Of a stretch of 8,379 nucleotides of DNA, positions 5,738 to 8,379 are shown piece after piece. The DNA is from Lentisphaerota bacterium (GTDB lineage Bacteria; Verrucomicrobiota; Kiritimatiellia; RFP12; UBA3636), in NCBI GenBank assembly GCA_022837245.1, contig JALHHX010000094.1:1-8379 (forward strand), written 5' to 3'. The position numbers and the translations under genes are program-made. Every line of letters starts with the position of its first letter. Position 1 is the first letter of the stretch. Under the pieces are notes generated by a model. It worked only from the letters and a program-made list of their open reading frames with translations. It was not told the DNA's origin and did no database searches.

Positions 5738-7035
5738 TTCGCTTGCTAGATTCTCGCCTTTGCTTGGCGCTTCTCCTGCTTGCTCTGTCCGCGTATAACC
5801 GTGCGGAAGGGGTTGAGGTGTCAGGGGCGATCCCGAAGGACACCGTCTGGAAGCGTGGCTCGGTAATCGTAGTGAAAGCAGACGCAATCGTTCCAACTGG
5901 AGCGATGTTGACTATTGAGCCTGGGGTCGTTGTCAAGTTCCGCGCAGGAGAGTCCGGAGAGGGCGGAGCGAGACTCGTTGTCGAAGGGCGTCTAAACAGC
6001 CTTGGAACGCCTGCGGAGCCTGTGGTGTTCACATCGGAGCGCGACGACACGGTGGGCGGGGACTCGAACGGAGACGGCGATGCAAGCAAGCCGCTGCCGG
6101 GCGACTGGGGGTGTGTGAAAATTGTCGGTGCCGGTTCCACCCTGCAGGGCTGCTCGTTCCGTTATGCTGGCGGTAAAGACGTTGGGGGTGGCGGGCACTC
6201 TGCGCTTTTCATTTCCGGTTCCACCGCTCCGGTGGACGTCACCGCGTGCGATTTCACTGATTCGGCTGGTGCGGGGCTGCTCTATCGTCAGGGCGTTCAT
6301 CATCTGGCGCCGCGAATCATCGCGAATAGCGCCACGCGTTGCGCGGCGGGCATCGTGGTGGAGGGGATCGGACTCACACGAGCGGAGATTATGCGTAACA
6401 ATATCTCGGAATGCGGCATCGGCATTGTGATCTGCGGAGCTGACCCGAGCATTGAGGAGAACCGCCTGACGGGAAATCTCGGACATCCCCTGAAACTAGT
6501 CGACGGCGCATCGCCCCGTTGCCGCTGGAACGATGTCCGAAACAACGGGCTGCAAAGCGTATTGATTTCGGGGGTCATTGACGAAGTAGAGATCTGGGGA
6601 CCGATGCAATCCCTGGGTATTCCGTTCCTTCTCGCGCCGGATCTCGAATTGCGCGGTGGTTCGCACGTGTCGATCCGGCCCGGGACGGTGATCAAGATTC
6701 CTTGCCGCAAGCCAGGGGAGGAACCACGGAATTTATTTTTCCGCGGAGCACTCAAAGCTTGTGGCACATGGGAAGAGCCGATCATATTTACGTCTGAACG
6801 GGATGACACGTGTGGAGGCGACAGCAACGGAGACGGTTTGGCCAGCGCGCCGGATTGGGGCGACTGGGGCACGCTGGTCACTTCACAGGTGACGGACATA
6901 ATAGAGCACTGCGTGTTCCGGTATGGCAAATATTCCGCCAACAATTTCGACGGCGTCGATCGGAACCGGATCCTCTGGATCCAGGGAGGTGGCGAACACG
7001 TCGACCCGATAAACTGCGAATTCTATCCTAGGTAA
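5734..7035 (+). CDS. Exported right-handed beta-helix protein with duplicated PGVVVKF/FTSERDD module
   Basis: A 433-residue protein probably acting outside the cytoplasm, perhaps binding or cleaving a polysaccharide; no catalytic site is recognised. The ATG at 5734 is chosen because it yields a signal peptide (MIRLLDSRLC, then LALLLLALSA) and overlaps the deacetylase stop as ATGA. An upstream ATG at 5635 lies inside the deacetylase and would bury the signal peptide. Residues 31-179 hold IEPGVVVKF (61-69), FTSERDD (99-105), DSNGDG (110-115) and GDWG (123-126). Residues 180-279 are helix-like coils such as IIANSATRCAAGIVVEG. Residues 280-433 repeat the first module with IRPGTVIKI (314-322), FTSERDD (352-358), DSNGDG (363-368) and GDWG (376-379). 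DSNGDG matches the D-x-N-x-D-G calcium-loop pattern. The protein stops soon after the second copy, so its C-terminus may be truncated. The four-base overlap implies translation coupled to the deacetylase. Confidence 0.85.
   Translation: MIRLLDSRLCLALLLLALSAYNRAEGVEVSGAIPKDTVWKRGSVIVVKADAIVPTGAMLTIEPGVVVKFRAGESGEGGARLVVEGRLNSLGTPAEPVVFTSERDDTVGGDSNGDGDASKPLPGDWGCVKIVGAGSTLQGCSFRYAGGKDVGGGGHSALFISGSTAPVDVTACDFTDSAGAGLLYRQGVHHLAPRIIANSATRCAAGIVVEGIGLTRAEIMRNNISECGIGIVICGADPSIEENRLTGNLGHPLKLVDGASPRCRWNDVRNNGLQSVLISGVIDEVEIWGPMQSLGIPFLLAPDLELRGGSHVSIRPGTVIKIPCRKPGEEPRNLFFRGALKACGTWEEPIIFTSERDDTCGGDSNGDGLASAPDWGDWGTLVTSQVTDIIEHCVFRYGKYSANNFDGVDRNRILWIQGGGEHVDPINCEFYPR
5824..6270 (+). repeat. Beta-helix N-cap/DSNGDG module, copy 1
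   Basis: Residues 31-179 of the beta-helix protein. It runs from GAIPKDTVW through IEPGVVVKF, FTSERDDTVGGDSNGDG, GDWG and the first helix coils (SFRYAGG, ACDFTDS). It aligns with residues 280-433, starting from GVIDEVEIW. Repeated elements differ at many synonymous positions, so the duplication is old and the protein sequence is under constraint. Confidence 0.75.
6571..7032 (+). repeat. Beta-helix N-cap/DSNGDG module, copy 2 (ends early)
   Basis: Residues 280-433 of the beta-helix protein. It contains IRPGTVIKI, FTSERDDTCGGDSNGDG, GDWG, VFRYGKY and finally INCEFYPR. The last residues align with ACDFTDS of copy 1, after which copy 1 has about 100 further residues of coils and copy 2 has none. 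Confidence 0.75.
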
Positions 7036-7182
7036 TATCAGATTAGAAACAGAGTTGGAATACGATCTGTTAATTTGGGCGTGTTGGAGCGTAATCTACA
7101 TTAAGTACATGTTCCTTGCGGAGGCAATGTTGTCTTTGGTGGTGTCAGACTAATCAACAGAATGTTTAGCTCTTCAGAAGTC

Positions 7183-7188
7183 AGGGAG
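7183..7188 (+). promoter_or_regulatory. Shine-Dalgarno site of the rhomboid gene
   Basis: AGGGAG lies seven bases before the ATG at 7196, a standard spacing. It supports that ATG as the start, placing the first CxxC pair at residues 4-7. It is the only clear ribosome-binding site seen in this window. Confidence 0.65.
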
Positions 7189-7195
7189 CCGGTGC

Positions 7196-8350
7196 ATGTT
7201 TAGTTGCCCTAAATGCATGATCCCGATGGATACCGTCAGAAGCCAATCTGGTGTGTTTTGGCGATGTCCATCCTGCATGGGACGATCTGCCACGATTGCC
7301 TTTCTTAGAAAGAGCGTCCCGGATAGCGCTGTGAACGAGGTCTGGCAGGCTGCGCGATTCGGCGATTTCCCTTCGGGCCGTGTGTGTCCGGCATGCACAA
7401 ACCGAATGGTAGAGGTTCCCGCAAATGGACAGAAGCTCAACATCGATGTCTGCACACGCTGCCAGTTCGTGTGGTTCGACGCAGGCGAGAGGGAGTTGTT
7501 GCCCGCGCTCCATCGTGAACCTGCCTGGGAGGAGACCCTTCCGCCGGAGGCTCGGGAGCGTCTGGCAGCCATTAAGGTGGAGAGCATGCAAGCTGAACTA
7601 GAATCTCAAAACATGGCGGATGCCCATCCTGATGTCTGGTGGCAGTGGGTCCCTGGCCTGTTTGGGCTTCCTGTGGAACAAGGTGCCGACGTGTGCCGCA
7701 GTCGTCCTTGGGCGACTTGGACTATCTGCTTGATAATACTAGCAGTGTGGGTGGGTTCGTTCGGAGATCTCTCGTCGGTGGTCGAGCAATTCGGATTCAT
7801 TCCGGCTCAAGCTTTTCGTCTTGGAGGACTGACGTTCTTATCCTCGTTTTTTCTGCATGGCGGAGTTGTCCATCTGCTGGGTAATTTGTATTTTCTGCTG
7901 GTCTTCGGTGATAACGTAGAGGGCTTGCTGGGGTGGAAGCGCTTTCTGATCCTAATCATCGGTGCATCCCTGTTTGGTGACTTTGCTCATATCATTGCCA
8001 ACCCCAGCTCAGATATCCCCTGTATCGGTGCTAGTGGCGGAATTTCTGGTGTTTTGGCTTTTTATGCATTGAAGTTCCCAAATGTGAAACTCAAAATGCT
8101 TTTTCGATATATGTTCTACTTGCGCTGGTTCTCCGTATCCGCTCGCACTGCATTTTTTGTATGGATCGGGCTCCAGATCCTTGGTGCTTGGGCACAAATT
8201 TCCGGCATCAGCAATGTGTCGGCAATGGCTCATCTTGGGGGCGTAGGCTTTGGTTTTGCCTGCTGGATTTTATTCAGGGACGACAACGGGTTTCGCAAGC
8301 CGGAGAAGGCGGAATATGAATATAATCGCGATGCTTCGCGTTACAAGTAA
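7196..8350 (+). CDS. Rhomboid intramembrane serine protease with two N-terminal zinc ribbons
   Basis: A 384-residue inner-membrane protease expected to cut membrane-spanning substrates. Cytoplasmic-looking residues 1-105 hold two zinc ribbons: C4/C7 with C24/C27, and C64/C67 with C86/C89. The second, ending CTRCQFVWFDAGE, is a close match to the TFIIB-type ribbon (zf-TFIIB). A charged linker (106-165) follows. The rhomboid domain spans about 172-361 with roughly six membrane segments. HGGVVHLLGN (221-230) is the conserved H-x4-H-x3-N element, FGDNVEGLLG follows it, and GASGG (278-282) carries the catalytic Ser280. AHLGG (345-349) carries the catalytic His346. All family hallmarks are intact, so an active enzyme is likely. 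The tail is short and charged. A 160-base gap separates it from the beta-helix gene, and its own ribosome-binding site suggests independent expression. The substrate is unknown. Confidence 0.93.
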   Translation: MFSCPKCMIPMDTVRSQSGVFWRCPSCMGRSATIAFLRKSVPDSAVNEVWQAARFGDFPSGRVCPACTNRMVEVPANGQKLNIDVCTRCQFVWFDAGERELLPALHREPAWEETLPPEARERLAAIKVESMQAELESQNMADAHPDVWWQWVPGLFGLPVEQGADVCRSRPWATWTICLIILAVWVGSFGDLSSVVEQFGFIPAQAFRLGGLTFLSSFFLHGGVVHLLGNLYFLLVFGDNVEGLLGWKRFLILIIGASLFGDFAHIIANPSSDIPCIGASGGISGVLAFYALKFPNVKLKMLFRYMFYLRWFSVSARTAFFVWIGLQILGAWAQISGISNVSAMAHLGGVGFGFACWILFRDDNGFRKPEKAEYEYNRDASRYK

Positions 8351-8379
8351 GCGCTGTGAAGATCAATTAAAACTCAGTA

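Noticed and set aside
5337..6140. Minus-strand open frame of 267 codons spanning the deacetylase/beta-helix junction
   Set aside because: It crosses two well-supported genes, has low-complexity Arg/Pro/Ser composition and matches nothing recognisable.
7013..7153. Open plus-strand frame through the gap after the beta-helix gene, with a hydrophobic translation (DLLIWACWSVIYIKYMFLAE)
   Set aside because: Its first ATG is at about 7109, leaving only a very short peptide, and no ribosome-binding site or family resemblance is seen. It also does not resemble the missing beta-helix coils.
7036..7195. Search for a terminator or promoter in the gap before the rhomboid gene
   Set aside because: No convincing hairpin or spaced -35/-10 pair was found. 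Partial matches such as TTGTCT at 7130 have poor spacing.
7196..8350. Idea that the rhomboid is a rhombosortase processing the giant protein
   Set aside because: The giant protein has no GlyGly-CTERM tail or C-terminal membrane segment to serve as substrate, and the rhomboid carries zinc ribbons instead of looking like a minimal rhombosortase.

Overview
The window is a stretch of bacterial chromosome that carries four genes, all on the + strand. Three of them encode probable exported or cell-surface proteins. The fourth encodes a membrane protease of the rhomboid family. No rRNA, tRNA, CRISPR array, transposase or phage gene is visible. Large secreted beta-solenoid proteins with few Shine-Dalgarno sequences, moderately GC-rich genes and AT-rich gaps suggest the PVC superphylum (Kiritimatiellota, Lentisphaerota or Verrucomicrobiota). 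This placement is an inference from gene style, not from a marker gene.

Region 1 (1-4078) is most of a giant glycine-rich exoprotein of about 1,359 residues. Its start codon appears to be cut by the left edge: the frame is open from base 2 and encodes a textbook signal peptide beginning KKLIAG. After an N-terminal W...NW...P segment, the protein is built from four diverged copies of one module, each with a glycine-rich half and a beta-strand-rich linker half. Codon usage changes abruptly along this gene. A perfect 12-bp hairpin lies just after the stop codon.

Region 2 (4235-7035) is a tight two-gene unit. A secreted NodB-type (CE4) polysaccharide deacetylase overlaps by four bases (ATGA) with a signal-peptide-bearing right-handed beta-helix protein. 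The second protein contains two copies of a 'PGVVVKF ... FTSERDD ... DSNGDG ... GDWG' module, and the second copy ends where the first continues for about 100 more residues.

Region 3 (7036-8379) has a 160-base gap and then a 384-residue rhomboid protease with two N-terminal CxxC...CxxC zinc ribbons (TFIIB type) and a complete Ser/His dyad. It is the only gene in the window with a clear Shine-Dalgarno sequence.

A plausible joint reading is that genes 1 to 3 contribute to an extracellular matrix or surface glycan layer, with the deacetylase modifying the sugar that a solenoid protein contacts. The rhomboid gene may be an unrelated neighbour. Only the coupling of the deacetylase and beta-helix genes is supported directly by the sequence.
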